A program made the position numbers and the translations under genes. This document shows, piece by piece, positions 53,791 to 63,220 of a stretch of 64,000 bases of DNA. How positions within the stretch are numbered: position 1 is the first letter of the stretch; each line of letters begins with the position of its first letter. This DNA comes from an uncultured Hyphomonadaceae bacterium (lineage in GTDB: Bacteria > Pseudomonadota > Alphaproteobacteria > Caulobacterales > Hyphomonadaceae). The notes under the pieces were generated by a model. The model did not search any database, had not been told where the DNA came from, and worked only from the letters and a program-made list of their open reading frames with translations. The stretch spans positions 1-64,000 of the forward strand of contig CAJXOF010000014.1 of assembly GCA_913057945.1 (NCBI GenBank). The letters run 5' to 3'.

Positions 53791-56700
53791 GTGAATACGC
53801 CACATTACAAAGATTTAGAGGTTGAAGGCTCGAAGACGGGCAGGCGTCGCCTGAAATGGGGGCGGTGGCTGCTGGTTGCGATCCTGACCCTGATCCTCCT
53901 GTTTGTGGCGCTTGGCTGGCTGGGACGGAAGTACATCGCCCATCAGGCTCTTGCCCAATGGTGCCATGAGCAATCCCTGGTCTGCGAAGCGAATATCGAA
54001 CGCCTCGGGCCCGGCGGCGCGGTGATTTCCGGCGTCCGGGTCAAATCCGGCGACCATGTACCCTTCCTGGCCGAAGACGTGACGGCCAACCTCACATGGA
54101 AGGGCCTGGTCCCGTCGCTGGGGGCTGTGGCGATCACGGCGCCTGAATTGCGCGGCACGCTGGATGATCGCGGCATTCGCTTTTATGGGCTTGAACGCCT
54201 CGGCAGCAGCAGTTCTGGCGCGGGAGGGACCAGTGGCCTGCCCCCGGTGAAGATTACCGATGGGCGGGTCGTGCTGGCCACGAGCGCTGGCGACATTGGT
54301 GCGTCGGTCGATCTGGAAGGCGAATTCCCGCAGTCCGGCACATTGCAGATGACGCTGGACCCGGTGTCCCTGTCCGGGCCGGACGGTACGCTGGTCTGGT
54401 CGGAAGGCCGGATCGACGTGACCGCGAGCGACGGCCAATTGGAGGGCGAGGCGTTTCTCGATCTGGACGAGGCCGATGTTAGGGGTGTTCAGGCCCGCGA
54501 CGTTCAGTTGACTGCCCTTCTCAACTCGCCCCTCAGCGGGGAGGGCGACACACAAATTGTCTGGGACGGCGACATCACCAGCGCGTCCTGGGGCGGCTAT
54601 GCCGTGTCGGAGGCTGCCACGAGTGGCCGGGCCATTCTGGAGCGCCTGCCATCCTCGGACCTCGACTCGATCCTCACTGCGCTGGTTGAGGCCTCCGCCG
54701 AAGTCAGCGCCGCCAAAGTGTCCGGCAGCGTATTTGCTGGCCGTGATATTTCGCTGGAGGTCGATCTTGAAGGCGAAGCGGGCCGCGTAACCGGGCCAAT
54801 CCTCGCCTCTGCCAGCGATCTTGAAATCCCGCAGGGGCGGGCACAGGCCGCCGCGATCCGCGGAACGCTGCAGCGGTCCGTCGAGGGCGACATCGGGTTC
54901 GAAGCTGACCTGTCGACAGCCGGCACGTCGCTGAACGCTGGAACGACCAGCCAATTGCTCGACTTCGTGAACTTGCCTGACACGTTCGCCGCGCATGAGA
55001 CCAGCCTCACGAACGCGCTTCGCCATATCCTGGCAGCGTTCGACGCCGCCGCCTCGGTGCACGTCCAGCGCAACGCGGAGGGGTGGGCGATCTTGGCGGA
55101 GGGGCCGGTGCAATTGACCTCCCAATCGGGGCTCGCGTTGGATATTGAGCCGGGTCCGGAAGGCCACTGGCTGTCCTGGGCAGGATACGATCGGTCCGTG
55201 ACGGGGCATCTCGACATGACGGGCGGCGGTCTTCCCGCCTTCTCCGCAGACCTTGAGGTCCGCATGGGTGAGGCCGGACTGTCCCGGTTCAACGCAACGG
55301 GCCTGAGCCTGTCGCCGTGGATGGCGGGCGGGCGTACCTTGTCGGCCAATCTCAAGCAGATCAACTATGAGCGCGTCGGTGAAGGGGAGATGACACTCCA
55401 AACGTCCGGCCGCATTGGCGTTGCTGGAAACCTGTCCGGCTTTGACCTGGACTCCACCAATATTGCAGGAGAATTGCTGGTCGCGTCGAACAAGGCCGGG
55501 TGGCGGGTGTCCACTCCGAACCGGGCCTGCCTGACCCTGAACAGTCAGGGCCTGAGCTTTGGGTCTGTCAGCCTCGGCGCGTTCCGGACGCCGATCTGTC
55601 CTGAAGGCAAGGATTTCGTTGCGCCGGGGGTCGGGTTTGCGGGCACGACCAGGCTGGGAGACCTGTCGCTTCCGGTCGCCTTCTCGTCCAATTCCGGCAC
55701 GGTGAAGTTCACGAATGCCGCGATCGACTGGACGGGCGGCAAGACCGCAAGCGTATCGGCCATCTCGGACACGGTTGCGCTCGCCCTCGACATTGGCGAG
55801 GAAACCCTCACCATCGAGGGAGACACACTTCGGTTGGGCGTAGCGACGCGCGTCAACGCCGCCCCGGCGCTATCGGCGCGACTGGGGCCAACCAAATTCA
55901 ACGGCTCGCTCATTCCTGCCAACGTTAGCTCCAGCGATTTCCGCTTCGATGGCACGACCGGAGACGGCGGCGTGAAGGGTGCCATGAGCGCCGATGGCGT
56001 GATGATCCGGGACTATCGCGACGACCCGCTCTACCAGCCCCTGACGGCAGATATGGATGCGACGCTGAACGGCGCGGATTTCTACATGACGGGACCTCTG
56101 AGGCTGGCATCCAACGGGATCAGCGTGGCGGACACGCTGTTACGCCTTGATGTGACGAAGCTGAGCGGCAGCGCAGGCATTGAGAGCCGGGACCTGCAAT
56201 TCGAACCGGGCGCCTTGCAGCCTTCGCGCCTGTCGGACCGGCTGCGCGGTATCTTCACCGATGCGCGCGGTGGACTGGCGGCGTCTGCGCGGTTCGACAT
56301 TGTCGAAGGAAAGATCGAAGGGACGGGTCAGGTATCGGTCTCCGAGTTTGGCTTCCAAACGACCCGGCTGGGCCGGGTGCAAGGCGTCAATGGCACGGTG
56401 ACGTTCAGGGAGCTTCTCGCACTGACCACAGAGCCCGGCCAGACCATTTCGGTCGAGCGCCTGAATCCCGGTGTTCCGCTGGAAAATGGCGAGATCATCT
56501 TCCAACTGGTCGAGGGGACGCAATTCAAGGTCGAGTCAGCCTCCTTCCCATTCGCGGGGGGGACGCTCGCGTTGCCCTCCTTTGTATGGACGCTGGGCGG
56601 GGAGCAGCAGAACATCGAAGTCACAGCGGATGCCATCGAATTGGCGAAACTGGTGGAAGTGCTGAAACTGCCGGATACGCGGGCTACGGGCACCGTGTCT

Positions 56701-57132
56701 GGTCGGTTCCCCATCGACATTGACGGTACGAACATCCTTGTGCGCGACGCCCGTCTGAAAGCCGACGCCACAGGCGGCTACATCTCCTATCAGGGCTCGG
56801 CCGGGGATTCCGCCGGGGCGGCTGATCCGAATGCCAAAATGGCGTTTGAGGCGCTCAAGGATTTCGACTTTACCGTTCTCGAACTCGGCCTCGACGGCAA
56901 TGTGCGGGACCGGATGACGATTTCCCTGATCCTTGAAGGTAAGAGCCGGAAGGGGATTGCGTACGGGGACGGAAACCAGGTGCTGACCGGCCAGCCCTTC
57001 CTGTTCACGATCACCGTCAATTCAGCGCTGGGGGAACTCTTGCGAAACGCCCAGTATTATACCAGTCAGAAGAGCCTGACGGACGAAGTTGTCAAACAAG
57101 TGACGGCGAAACGGCTTGAGGAATCTGAATAG
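53791..57132 (+). CDS. ydbH: YdbH-like AsmA-superfamily intermembrane lipid transporter
   Basis: The 1113-residue protein starts at a GTG (53791). A short cytoplasmic N-terminus is followed by one membrane helix (WLLVAILTLILLFVALGWLG) and a long periplasmic region of repeating beta strands, as in AsmA-like proteins. The C-terminal end, AYGDGNQVLTGQPFLFTITV, matches YdbH. In E. coli the protein (879 residues) bridges the envelope and carries phospholipids to the outer membrane, with YnbE as outer-membrane partner and YdbL as regulator; both follow here in order. It is longer than E. coli YdbH. Confidence 0.85.
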   Translation: MNTPHYKDLEVEGSKTGRRRLKWGRWLLVAILTLILLFVALGWLGRKYIAHQALAQWCHEQSLVCEANIERLGPGGAVISGVRVKSGDHVPFLAEDVTANLTWKGLVPSLGAVAITAPELRGTLDDRGIRFYGLERLGSSSSGAGGTSGLPPVKITDGRVVLATSAGDIGASVDLEGEFPQSGTLQMTLDPVSLSGPDGTLVWSEGRIDVTASDGQLEGEAFLDLDEADVRGVQARDVQLTALLNSPLSGEGDTQIVWDGDITSASWGGYAVSEAATSGRAILERLPSSDLDSILTALVEASAEVSAAKVSGSVFAGRDISLEVDLEGEAGRVTGPILASASDLEIPQGRAQAAAIRGTLQRSVEGDIGFEADLSTAGTSLNAGTTSQLLDFVNLPDTFAAHETSLTNALRHILAAFDAAASVHVQRNAEGWAILAEGPVQLTSQSGLALDIEPGPEGHWLSWAGYDRSVTGHLDMTGGGLPAFSADLEVRMGEAGLSRFNATGLSLSPWMAGGRTLSANLKQINYERVGEGEMTLQTSGRIGVAGNLSGFDLDSTNIAGELLVASNKAGWRVSTPNRACLTLNSQGLSFGSVSLGAFRTPICPEGKDFVAPGVGFAGTTRLGDLSLPVAFSSNSGTVKFTNAAIDWTGGKTASVSAISDTVALALDIGEETLTIEGDTLRLGVATRVNAAPALSARLGPTKFNGSLIPANVSSSDFRFDGTTGDGGVKGAMSADGVMIRDYRDDPLYQPLTADMDATLNGADFYMTGPLRLASNGISVADTLLRLDVTKLSGSAGIESRDLQFEPGALQPSRLSDRLRGIFTDARGGLAASARFDIVEGKIEGTGQVSVSEFGFQTTRLGRVQGVNGTVTFRELLALTTEPGQTISVERLNPGVPLENGEIIFQLVEGTQFKVESASFPFAGGTLALPSFVWTLGGEQQNIEVTADAIELAKLVEVLKLPDTRATGTVSGRFPIDIDGTNILVRDARLKADATGGYISYQGSAGDSAGAADPNAKMAFEALKDFDFTVLELGLDGNVRDRMTISLILEGKSRKGIAYGDGNQVLTGQPFLFTITVNSALGELLRNAQYYTSQKSLTDEVVKQVTAKRLEESE

Positions 57133-57208
57133 CGCGCAACGACCAACTTCATTGACGTTAAGGTTGCTTATGTCATGGTCGCCACTGAACCCTGAGGAGC
57201 GAATCCTG

Positions 57209-57400
57209 ATGAATTTTTCCAAAGCCCTGCTGGCTGGCGCGGGCGTGGCAGCACTGGTTGCCTGTACGCCGACAGTTCGCATCGAACCCTCCGACAAACC
57301 GATCAAGATCGATTTGAACGTCAATATTACCCAGGAAGTCCGCGTGATCCTCGACAAGGAAGTCGAAGACCTGATCGCGGACAATCCGGACCTGTTCTAA
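57209..57400 (+). CDS. ynbE: YnbE-family lipoprotein
   Basis: The 63-residue lipoprotein starts MNFSKALLAGAGVAALVACT with lipobox LVAC, then PTVRIEPSDKPIKIDLNVNI, the conserved YnbE segment. GAGGAG precedes the ATG. In E. coli YnbE continues the YdbH beta-groove and anchors it to the outer membrane. It lies between ydbH and ydbL in the same operon. Confidence 0.92.
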   Translation: MNFSKALLAGAGVAALVACTPTVRIEPSDKPIKIDLNVNITQEVRVILDKEVEDLIADNPDLF

Positions 57401-57422
57401 CCTCGCGAAATCAGGAGACGAT

Positions 57423-57773
57423 ATGATGAAATCCCTTCGCACTTTTTTCGCTGCCCTGGCCCTGGCATTCGGGCTGGCCACATTGGCCCCAGCCGCTTCG
57501 GCGGGTGATCCTGCAATCGACGCTGCCATCGAGGCGGGGGAGGTCGGTGAGCGCATTGATGGACGCCTTGGCGTCATCGGGTCTGGCGACCCGTCCCTGA
57601 TCCGCAAGGTTCAGGAGATCAACAACCGACGCGCCGCCAAATACGCCCAAGTTGCTGCTGAAACCGGCACCACCGTGGCGGAAGTGGCTCGCATCACGGG
57701 CGAAAAGCAGATCTCCAAGTTGAGCCGTGGCCAATGGTACATGGACGCCAGCGGCACCTGGAAACAGAAATAG
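57423..57773 (+). CDS. ydbL: YdbL-family periplasmic protein (DUF1318)
   Basis: The 116-residue protein has a signal peptide ending near PAASA, then a DUF1318 domain with AIEAGEVGERIDGRLGVIGS and VQEINNRRAAKYAQVAAETG. YdbL is a periplasmic protein that modulates the YdbH-YnbE bridge in E. coli. The ribosome site AGGAG lies upstream of the ATG pair. It completes the ydbH-ynbE-ydbL operon. Confidence 0.93.
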   Translation: MMKSLRTFFAALALAFGLATLAPAASAGDPAIDAAIEAGEVGERIDGRLGVIGSGDPSLIRKVQEINNRRAAKYAQVAAETGTTVAEVARITGEKQISKLSRGQWYMDASGTWKQK

Positions 57774-57809
57774 CTTGTTTCCGGCGCCGCCCGGCGTAAG
57801 TGAATCTTC

Positions 57810-58070
57810 ATGTCACGCAAGCTGATCTTCTGGATTCTCGCCAGCTTCGTGCTCCTGGGGCTGATGCTCTGGGGCATTTCGCTGTTATGGGAAAGCAATG
57901 CCGACGGGCTCTCCGGCCACGGCTGGCTCGCCTATATTCTGGGCGGTGTGATGACGCTTGGCCTTTCCATTGGCCTGTTCCTGCTGACCTTCCATAGCGC
58001 GCGGCATGGTTATGATGATATGGAGCGGCCGGAAGACACGACTGAGCAGAATGTTGAATATCGCCAATAG
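57810..58070 (+). CDS. Small two-TM protein between ydbL and chpT
   Basis: The 86-residue protein starts MSRKLIFWILASFVLLGLML, with a second hydrophobic helix (YILGGVMTLGLSIGLFLLTF) and a short acidic tail DDMERPEDTTEQNVEYRQ. It is a predicted inner-membrane protein with both termini in the cytoplasm. I recognise no family. It lies 36 bases after ydbL and 82 before chpT, so it may be co-transcribed with either. Confidence 0.65.
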   Translation: MSRKLIFWILASFVLLGLMLWGISLLWESNADGLSGHGWLAYILGGVMTLGLSIGLFLLTFHSARHGYDDMERPEDTTEQNVEYRQ

Positions 58071-58152
58071 TTCATACAGCCTTGATTGACACGCCGGGCG
58101 GCTCACACAATCCTGCGCAAAATCTGAACTCTAGAACGGGGCGCTCCCACCC

Positions 58153-58794
58153 ATGATCGATCCTGCACGCCTATCCGCGTACATCGCATCGCGCATCTGC
58201 CATGACCTTGTTTCGCCCGTTTCCTCGGTCACCAATGCGTTGGACCTGCTGAACGATCCCGGCGACATGGAAATGAAGGCCCAGGCACAGGATCTGTTGC
58301 ATGATGGCGCGGAGAAGGCCGGCGCGCGAATCCAGTTCCTGCGCTATGCCTTCGGCTCCATCGGGCTCAACTCGGGTGCCGCCGACATTCACGAGGCGCG
58401 CAAGATCACCCAGAATTTCGTGGCGAGCCACCGGCCCAGCATCGAATTCGACATCCAGACCGACCATCTGAGCTTCTCGCATGTGCGCATGATGATGAAC
58501 CTCGTCATGATGGGGATCGACTGCCTGCCGCGGGGCGGGGTGATCCATGTCCGCATTCGCAATGAGCAGGTGGGCCTGACAATCACATTGACCTGCAAGG
58601 GCAAGCGGGCCCGTCTGCGCCCCGACATTGCCAATGGTATCAAGGGAATCGAGCCGGAAGATGGCTGGCGGCCGGAGACGATCCAGCCCCTGTTCTCCAA
58701 GATCATCTGTGACGGGCTGGGCGGCGAGCTGACCGCCAGTGAAAGCGATGAGACCGTCATCATCATGGCGGCGGGCATTCGCGCTGAAGGCTGA
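58153..58794 (+). CDS. chpT: Histidine phosphotransferase ChpT
   Basis: The 213-residue protein has a two-helix dimer/phosphotransfer region with SRICHDLVSPVSSVTNALDL and the phospho-accepting His17, followed by a degenerate HATPase-like domain without an ATP site. ChpT receives phosphate from the CckA receiver and passes it to CtrA and CpdR, which gate replication and division. Unlike histidine kinases it cannot autophosphorylate. CckA is also in this window (14662). Confidence 0.95.
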   Translation: MIDPARLSAYIASRICHDLVSPVSSVTNALDLLNDPGDMEMKAQAQDLLHDGAEKAGARIQFLRYAFGSIGLNSGAADIHEARKITQNFVASHRPSIEFDIQTDHLSFSHVRMMMNLVMMGIDCLPRGGVIHVRIRNEQVGLTITLTCKGKRARLRPDIANGIKGIEPEDGWRPETIQPLFSKIICDGLGGELTASESDETVIIMAAGIRAEG

Positions 58795-58882
58795 TGGCCT
58801 GGCTGAAATTTACACTTTGGCAGGACTTTCTTAACCGGGGTCGGCCAGATTCGACGCCAAGCTGCTGCGCACAGGATATCCT

Positions 58883-59248
58883 ATGAAAACCTGTCTGATC
58901 GTTGACGATTCCCGCGTTGTCCGAAAAGTGGCGGCGCGTATAGTGCGCGACCTGAAATTCGACGTTCTGGAAGCCGGTGACGGCGCCGAGGCCATGCGTC
59001 AGTGTCGCCAGCAGATGCCGGATGCCATCCTGCTCGATTGGAACATGCCGGTGATGAACGGACTCGATTTCCTGCGCGCCCTGCGCCGCGAGGAAGAGGG
59101 CAAGCATCCGCTGGTGGTTTTCTGTTCCATCGAAAACGACGCTGAACACATCAATGAGGCGTTGAGTTCAGGCGCCGACGAGTTCATCATGAAGCCATTC
59201 GACGCTGATATTCTGGAAAGCAAATTTGCGGAAGTCGGTCTGGTCTGA
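58883..59248 (+). CDS. CheY-like single-domain response regulator
   Basis: The 121-residue protein is a lone receiver domain. Its acidic pocket is VDDSRVVRK (Asp8, Asp9), the phosphorylation site is LLDWNMPVMNG (Asp52), and the switch residues are VFCSIEN (Ser) and FIMKPFD (Lys). It has no output domain, so it signals by protein contact. It lies between chpT and cheR; a chpT-cheY-cheR cluster is, from memory, also found in Caulobacter. It may act in chemotaxis, motility or the cell cycle. Confidence 0.93.
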   Translation: MKTCLIVDDSRVVRKVAARIVRDLKFDVLEAGDGAEAMRQCRQQMPDAILLDWNMPVMNGLDFLRALRREEEGKHPLVVFCSIENDAEHINEALSSGADEFIMKPFDADILESKFAEVGLV

Positions 59249-59316
59249 AGCATTTCTTAATAAACCGCGACCTATGGGTAAGGTTTATGGGCAGAATGTC
59301 CGATTCGGAGTGTTAG

Positions 59317-60159
59317 ATGCAGGAAGAGGTCTTCAACGAGTTGGCTGAGCTGGCGCTGAAAGGCTCCGGACAGGCGATTCCGAAATCCAAATCCTATCTG
59401 ATCGAAGCCCGGCTCGCCGCGATTGCGCGCCGTGAGGGCTTTGGCACGATGGCGGACCTCGTCCATTGCCTGAAATCCCGCGCCAATCCCGTTTTTGCCG
59501 CTGAAGTGGCCGCTGCGCTCGTGTCGAAGGACACCTGGTTTTTCCGTGACCGCGATGCGCTGAAGCGCGTGGTGGAAGAGATCCTGCCCAAGCGCCTGAA
59601 AGCCTCGAATACTGGCCGCCTCAAGGTCTGGTGCGCTGGCGGCGCTACCGGCCAGGAAGCCTATTCGCTGGCCATCCTTCTGGAAGACGAATTGCCAGCC
59701 AGCCTGCGCGGCGCCCAGATCGACATTCTCTCGACCGATATCTGCAAGGTTGCGACCGAGAAGGCCCGTGTGGCCCGTTTCGGCCATTATGAGGTCCAGA
59801 AGGGGCTGTCGATCCATCGTCTGGTGAAGCACTTCACCCGGCTGGAAACCGGCCAGTGGGAGGCGTCGGAAGCCCTGCGCTCTCGTATCAGCTTCCGCCA
59901 GCACAATCTGCTGGAACGCGCAGACGGGTTGGGTAATTTCGATGTCATCCTCTGCCGCAATGTGCTGTCCGGCATGGCCCGCTCGGCCCGGACCAAGGTG
60001 ATCGACAGTGTCGCGAAACAGATGATGCCCGGCGGTATGATCCTGCTCGGCGGCGGCGAAAGCGTCATCGGTCTGACCGACAAGCTGGAGCCAGCCCGCC
60101 ATTTCCGGGGCGGCTGGGTCGCGGCCGGAACGGCCAACGCCGAAGCATCTGCAGCCTGA
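59317..60159 (+). CDS. cheR: Chemoreceptor methyltransferase CheR
   Basis: The 280-residue protein has an N-terminal helical domain and a C-terminal SAM-binding domain. Landmarks are SKDTWFFRDRDALKRVVEEI, KVWCAGGATGQEAYSLAILL (SAM site), DIDILSTDI-like acidic loop (seen as IDILSTDICKVATEKA) and FDVILCRNVLSG. CheR methylates glutamates of chemoreceptors. No receptors or other che genes are adjacent, so it serves genes elsewhere or a non-classical pathway. It follows the CheY-like gene by 68 bases. Confidence 0.95.
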   Translation: MQEEVFNELAELALKGSGQAIPKSKSYLIEARLAAIARREGFGTMADLVHCLKSRANPVFAAEVAAALVSKDTWFFRDRDALKRVVEEILPKRLKASNTGRLKVWCAGGATGQEAYSLAILLEDELPASLRGAQIDILSTDICKVATEKARVARFGHYEVQKGLSIHRLVKHFTRLETGQWEASEALRSRISFRQHNLLERADGLGNFDVILCRNVLSGMARSARTKVIDSVAKQMMPGGMILLGGGESVIGLTDKLEPARHFRGGWVAAGTANAEASAA

Positions 60160-60242
60160 CCCCCTCGCAATTTGGCGCGTCCCGCGCTATATGCCCCCAT
60201 TCCTGAAACTGCTCCGGGCCTTTAACCCGGTTGGAGTGAGAC

Positions 60243-61427
60243 ATGACTTATGAATTGCCGTCGGCCTGGGATGGCCGCGTGAACTCTCTTGGATTTGCCA
60301 AACCGCCCGCGGAAACGCGCGTCGTCGCTGCCATGTCGGGCGGGGTCGACAGCTCTGTCGTGGCCGCCATGCTGAAAGCGCAAGGCTATGACGTGATCGG
60401 GATCACGCTGCAGCTTTACGATCATGGCGCGGCCATTGAGAAGAAGGGGGCCTGTTGCGCCGGGCAGGACATCCATGATGCCCGCAACGTGTCCGACCAG
60501 ATCGGCATTCCGCACTATGTGCTCGATTACGAGTCCAAATTCCGCGAGCAGGTGATGGAAGACTTCGCGGATACCTATCTGGCGGGGTCGACGCCGATCC
60601 CGTGCATTCGTTGCAACCAGACGGTCAAATTCTCGGATCTCCTGAAAACGGCCCGCGATCTTGGCGCAGATTGCCTTGCGACGGGCCACTATATCCGCCG
60701 GACAGACGGCGACACCGGGCCGGAGCTTCACCGCGCGGCCGATGCCAGCCGCGACCAGTCCTATTTCCTGTTCGCCACGACGGCGGAACAGCTGGACTAT
60801 CTGCGTTTCCCGTTGGGCGACTTGCCGAAGACGCAGGTGCGCGAACTGGCCGACCAGTTCAATCTGCCGGTCGCTTCAAAGCCGGACAGCCAGGACATCT
60901 GCTTCGTGCCGGAAGGCTCCTATGCAACCGTCGTCGAGAAACTGCGTCCGGGCGCCGGGCGCGGCGGCGAGATCGTGCATCTCGATGGCCGCGTGCTGGG
61001 CGAGCATAATGGCGTGATACATTACACGATCGGTCAACGCCGCGGCTTGGGCGTTGCGACAGGCGATCCGTTGTATGTCGTCAAGATCGATGCGCCGAGC
61101 CGCCGGGTCATCGTTGGCCCGCGCGAAGCCTTGATGACGTCCGGCTTGCTTTTGGAAGAATTGAACTGGTTGGGCGAGGGCTCTCTGGAGGCCGCAGCCG
61201 ATGCGGGCTCGCCCGTGCTCGTTCGTGTGCGGTCCACACGGCCCCCAGTGCCTGCGCGTTTGGGGTGGAGCGATGGCGTGCCCGTGATCTGGTTCGATGA
61301 TCCGGAAGAGGGCGTCGCGCGCGGCCAGGCCGCCGTGCTCTACGACGCCGAAGGCAGCACGCGCATTCTCGGCGGCGGTTTCATCCTGAAGCCCATCCCG
61401 GCGGATGAGAGCGTGGTGGCGGCCTAG
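60243..61427 (+). CDS. mnmA: tRNA 2-thiouridylase MnmA
   Basis: The 394-residue protein has the PP-loop SGGVDSS (residues 32-38), [20 protein letters not shown], the catalytic-cysteine region [12 protein letters not shown] and the second cysteine in [10 protein letters not shown]. It ends in a beta domain. MnmA makes 2-thiouridine at position 34 of tRNA for Lys, Glu and Gln. It is slightly longer than E. coli MnmA (368) at both ends. Its last codons overlap the reverse LuxR gene by 4 bases. GGAGTGAG is the ribosome site. Confidence 0.97.
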   Translation: MTYELPSAWDGRVNSLGFAKPPAETRVVAAMSGGVDSSVVAAMLKAQGYDVIGITLQLYDHGAAIEKKGACCAGQDIHDARNVSDQIGIPHYVLDYESKFREQVMEDFADTYLAGSTPIPCIRCNQTVKFSDLLKTARDLGADCLATGHYIRRTDGDTGPELHRAADASRDQSYFLFATTAEQLDYLRFPLGDLPKTQVRELADQFNLPVASKPDSQDICFVPEGSYATVVEKLRPGAGRGGEIVHLDGRVLGEHNGVIHYTIGQRRGLGVATGDPLYVVKIDAPSRRVIVGPREALMTSGLLLEELNWLGEGSLEAAADAGSPVLVRVRSTRPPVPARLGWSDGVPVIWFDDPEEGVARGQAAVLYDAEGSTRILGGGFILKPIPADESVVAA

Positions 61428-62161
61428 CCCAACAGGCCCAGCGCCATCCCACGAAGGGCGGCCGAAACCCGATCTGAAACATCCAGCTTCTCGAAGCTTC
61501 GCTTCACATATGTGTGCACAGTGTTGGCGGACAGGTGGAGTGCTTCTGCGATTTCTCCATTGGTTTGTCCTTTGGCGACAAGTCTCAGGATCTCCTTCTC
61601 TCGCTTGGACAAGGCAGGTTCAACGGGAAGCCGGCTGAGAAGCACATCTATGTAGGCGAGGTGTCCCATCTGACACGCCATATGCAGCATAGAGAGCATT
61701 GACGCGTGAGGGGAGTATTCATCTCTGCCAAAGCCGAGCCCGCAACATCCATTGCGGCCATTCGGTCCGAACACAGGCACCGTAATGCCAACGCCGAGCT
61801 TGAATTCCCGGGCCCGGTCCAGGAATTCGACTTCCCGCTCCGTCAGGTCGGGCATCTGGCGTGCTTCGCGCCAGAAGAAGGGATATATGCGCGTGGAAGC
61901 CAGCCGAGCCATCGGATCGCATTCATACAGGCGATGCTGATAATAGATTTGCACCCATTCCTTCGGGAAGCCGTCCGAAGAAACATTCAGATTGGTGTTG
62001 AACTCCTCAACACCTACCGGAGGATAATGGATGTAACTCATCATCTTCACGGGGGTGTGGTCATAGAATTCGAAGGCGGCGGTCCTCAGGTCCTTGAAGC
62101 TCGTCGATTCCCGACAGGCTTTTGCATATGCATGCAGAGGTGCAAGACTCTCTTCGGTCAT
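61424..62161 (-). CDS. LuxR-family quorum-sensing-type regulator (solo)
   Basis: The 245-residue protein has an autoinducer-binding domain (about residues 20-165) and a C-terminal LuxR helix-turn-helix ([34 protein letters not shown]). Residues that bind acyl-homoserine lactone in TraR and LuxR are present: the W and Y in [17 protein letters not shown], with its Asp-Pro, and the W in YPFFWRE. No luxI-type synthase lies nearby, so it is a LuxR solo that may sense signals from neighbours. It is reverse to mnmA. Confidence 0.9.
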   Translation of the reverse strand: MTEESLAPLHAYAKACRESTSFKDLRTAAFEFYDHTPVKMMSYIHYPPVGVEEFNTNLNVSSDGFPKEWVQIYYQHRLYECDPMARLASTRIYPFFWREARQMPDLTEREVEFLDRAREFKLGVGITVPVFGPNGRNGCCGLGFGRDEYSPHASMLSMLHMACQMGHLAYIDVLLSRLPVEPALSKREKEILRLVAKGQTNGEIAEALHLSANTVHTYVKRSFEKLDVSDRVSAALRGMALGLLG

Positions 62162-62344
62162 TTCATCTCCCGTCGGAACAGGATTTTTTCCCGTTCTCTT
62201 TCGGATGAAGATAGAGCGAAAAGCTGATTTGGAAACGGCAGATTATTTCGGGAGTCTCGCACTCATTCCGGCAGGAGCCAGGCAGTACGGATGAGGCTGA
62301 TGATGGCGCTCACATATGTCAGCAGGCAGGGGAGCCGTGGCGGC

Positions 62345-63187
62345 CTAGCGCAACTTCCGGGCGGCCGTGACCGACAGGCCGATACCCCCCAGCACGACCA
62401 AAGCTGCAATGACAAAGCGCAACGTCAGCGCCTCGTCGAGCAACGCAATCCCGCCCAGTGCGGCGAGGACGGGGACACTGAGTTGGGCCACAGCTGCGGT
62501 GGACGAGGCAAGACGGGGCAGGATAGCGTACCAGAGCGCATAGCCGAGCCCCGACATGACCATGCCTGACAGGCAGGCGAGCAGGATGCCCAGGGGCGCT
62601 GCCTGTGGCGCCGTGGCAAACAGGGCGAGCAGGCTGAAGGGGGCGGCCATCGCGAAATTTGCCGCTGTTTCAGTGGTGGCGTTCTTTGCGCCGCGTCCCA
62701 TCAGCGAGTAGATGCCCCAGCCGAGCGCGGCGATGCCCATCAGCACCGCGCCCGCCGGGTCGATCCGCGTATCCTGCGCCGGCCACAGGAACCAGGCGAG
62801 GCCCCCTGCCGCGACCAGTGCGCCGACCCATTTCAGGGCGGGGACATGTTCCTTCGCCACCAGGGCGCCAGCGAACATGGTGATCTGTACCCCGCCGAAC
62901 AGGATCAGCGCCCCGACGCCCGTATCGAGGGAAAGATAGGCAAAGGAAAAGCCCAGCATGTAGGCGAGCAGGGCGGCTACGCTGGTCCATCGTCTTGGTG
63001 ACAGGAGGGCGGGGCGGTCCGCCGACCGCAATAGAACGATCAGGCCGAGGATAAGCGCGCCGCTGAACAGGCGAATGATGGCGAAGCTTGCCGGGTCGAT
63101 GAGGCCGCCTGCCAGCGCCAGCCGGTTGAGCACCGAATTGGCCGCAAAGGCGAGCATGGTCAGGAGGGTAAGCGCGAACAGCTTCAT
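62345..63187 (-). CDS. EamA/DMT-family transporter
   Basis: The 280-residue protein has ten membrane helices in two EamA repeats, for example LLTMLAFAANSVLNRLAL in the first and IAALGWGIYSLMGRGAKN leading into the second, which ends LPRLASSTAAVAQLSVPVLA. These carriers export amino acids or metabolites, or import nucleotide sugars; the substrate is unknown. The length is standard. It is probably followed by the ELM1-like gene on the same strand. Confidence 0.92.
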   Translation of the reverse strand: MKLFALTLLTMLAFAANSVLNRLALAGGLIDPASFAIIRLFSGALILGLIVLLRSADRPALLSPRRWTSVAALLAYMLGFSFAYLSLDTGVGALILFGGVQITMFAGALVAKEHVPALKWVGALVAAGGLAWFLWPAQDTRIDPAGAVLMGIAALGWGIYSLMGRGAKNATTETAANFAMAAPFSLLALFATAPQAAPLGILLACLSGMVMSGLGYALWYAILPRLASSTAAVAQLSVPVLAALGGIALLDEALTLRFVIAALVVLGGIGLSVTAARKLR

Positions 63188-63220
63188 GGGTCGCTGGTCA
63201 TGCGGGGAGCCGTGGCAGGC

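Noticed and set aside
52275..53825. A 516-codon forward open frame over the M23 gene
   Set aside because: It is an antisense shadow; the reverse strand encodes all M23 catalytic residues and a membrane anchor.
53815..55401. A 528-codon reverse open frame over ydbH
   Set aside because: It is an antisense shadow; ydbH is supported by its partner genes ynbE and ydbL.
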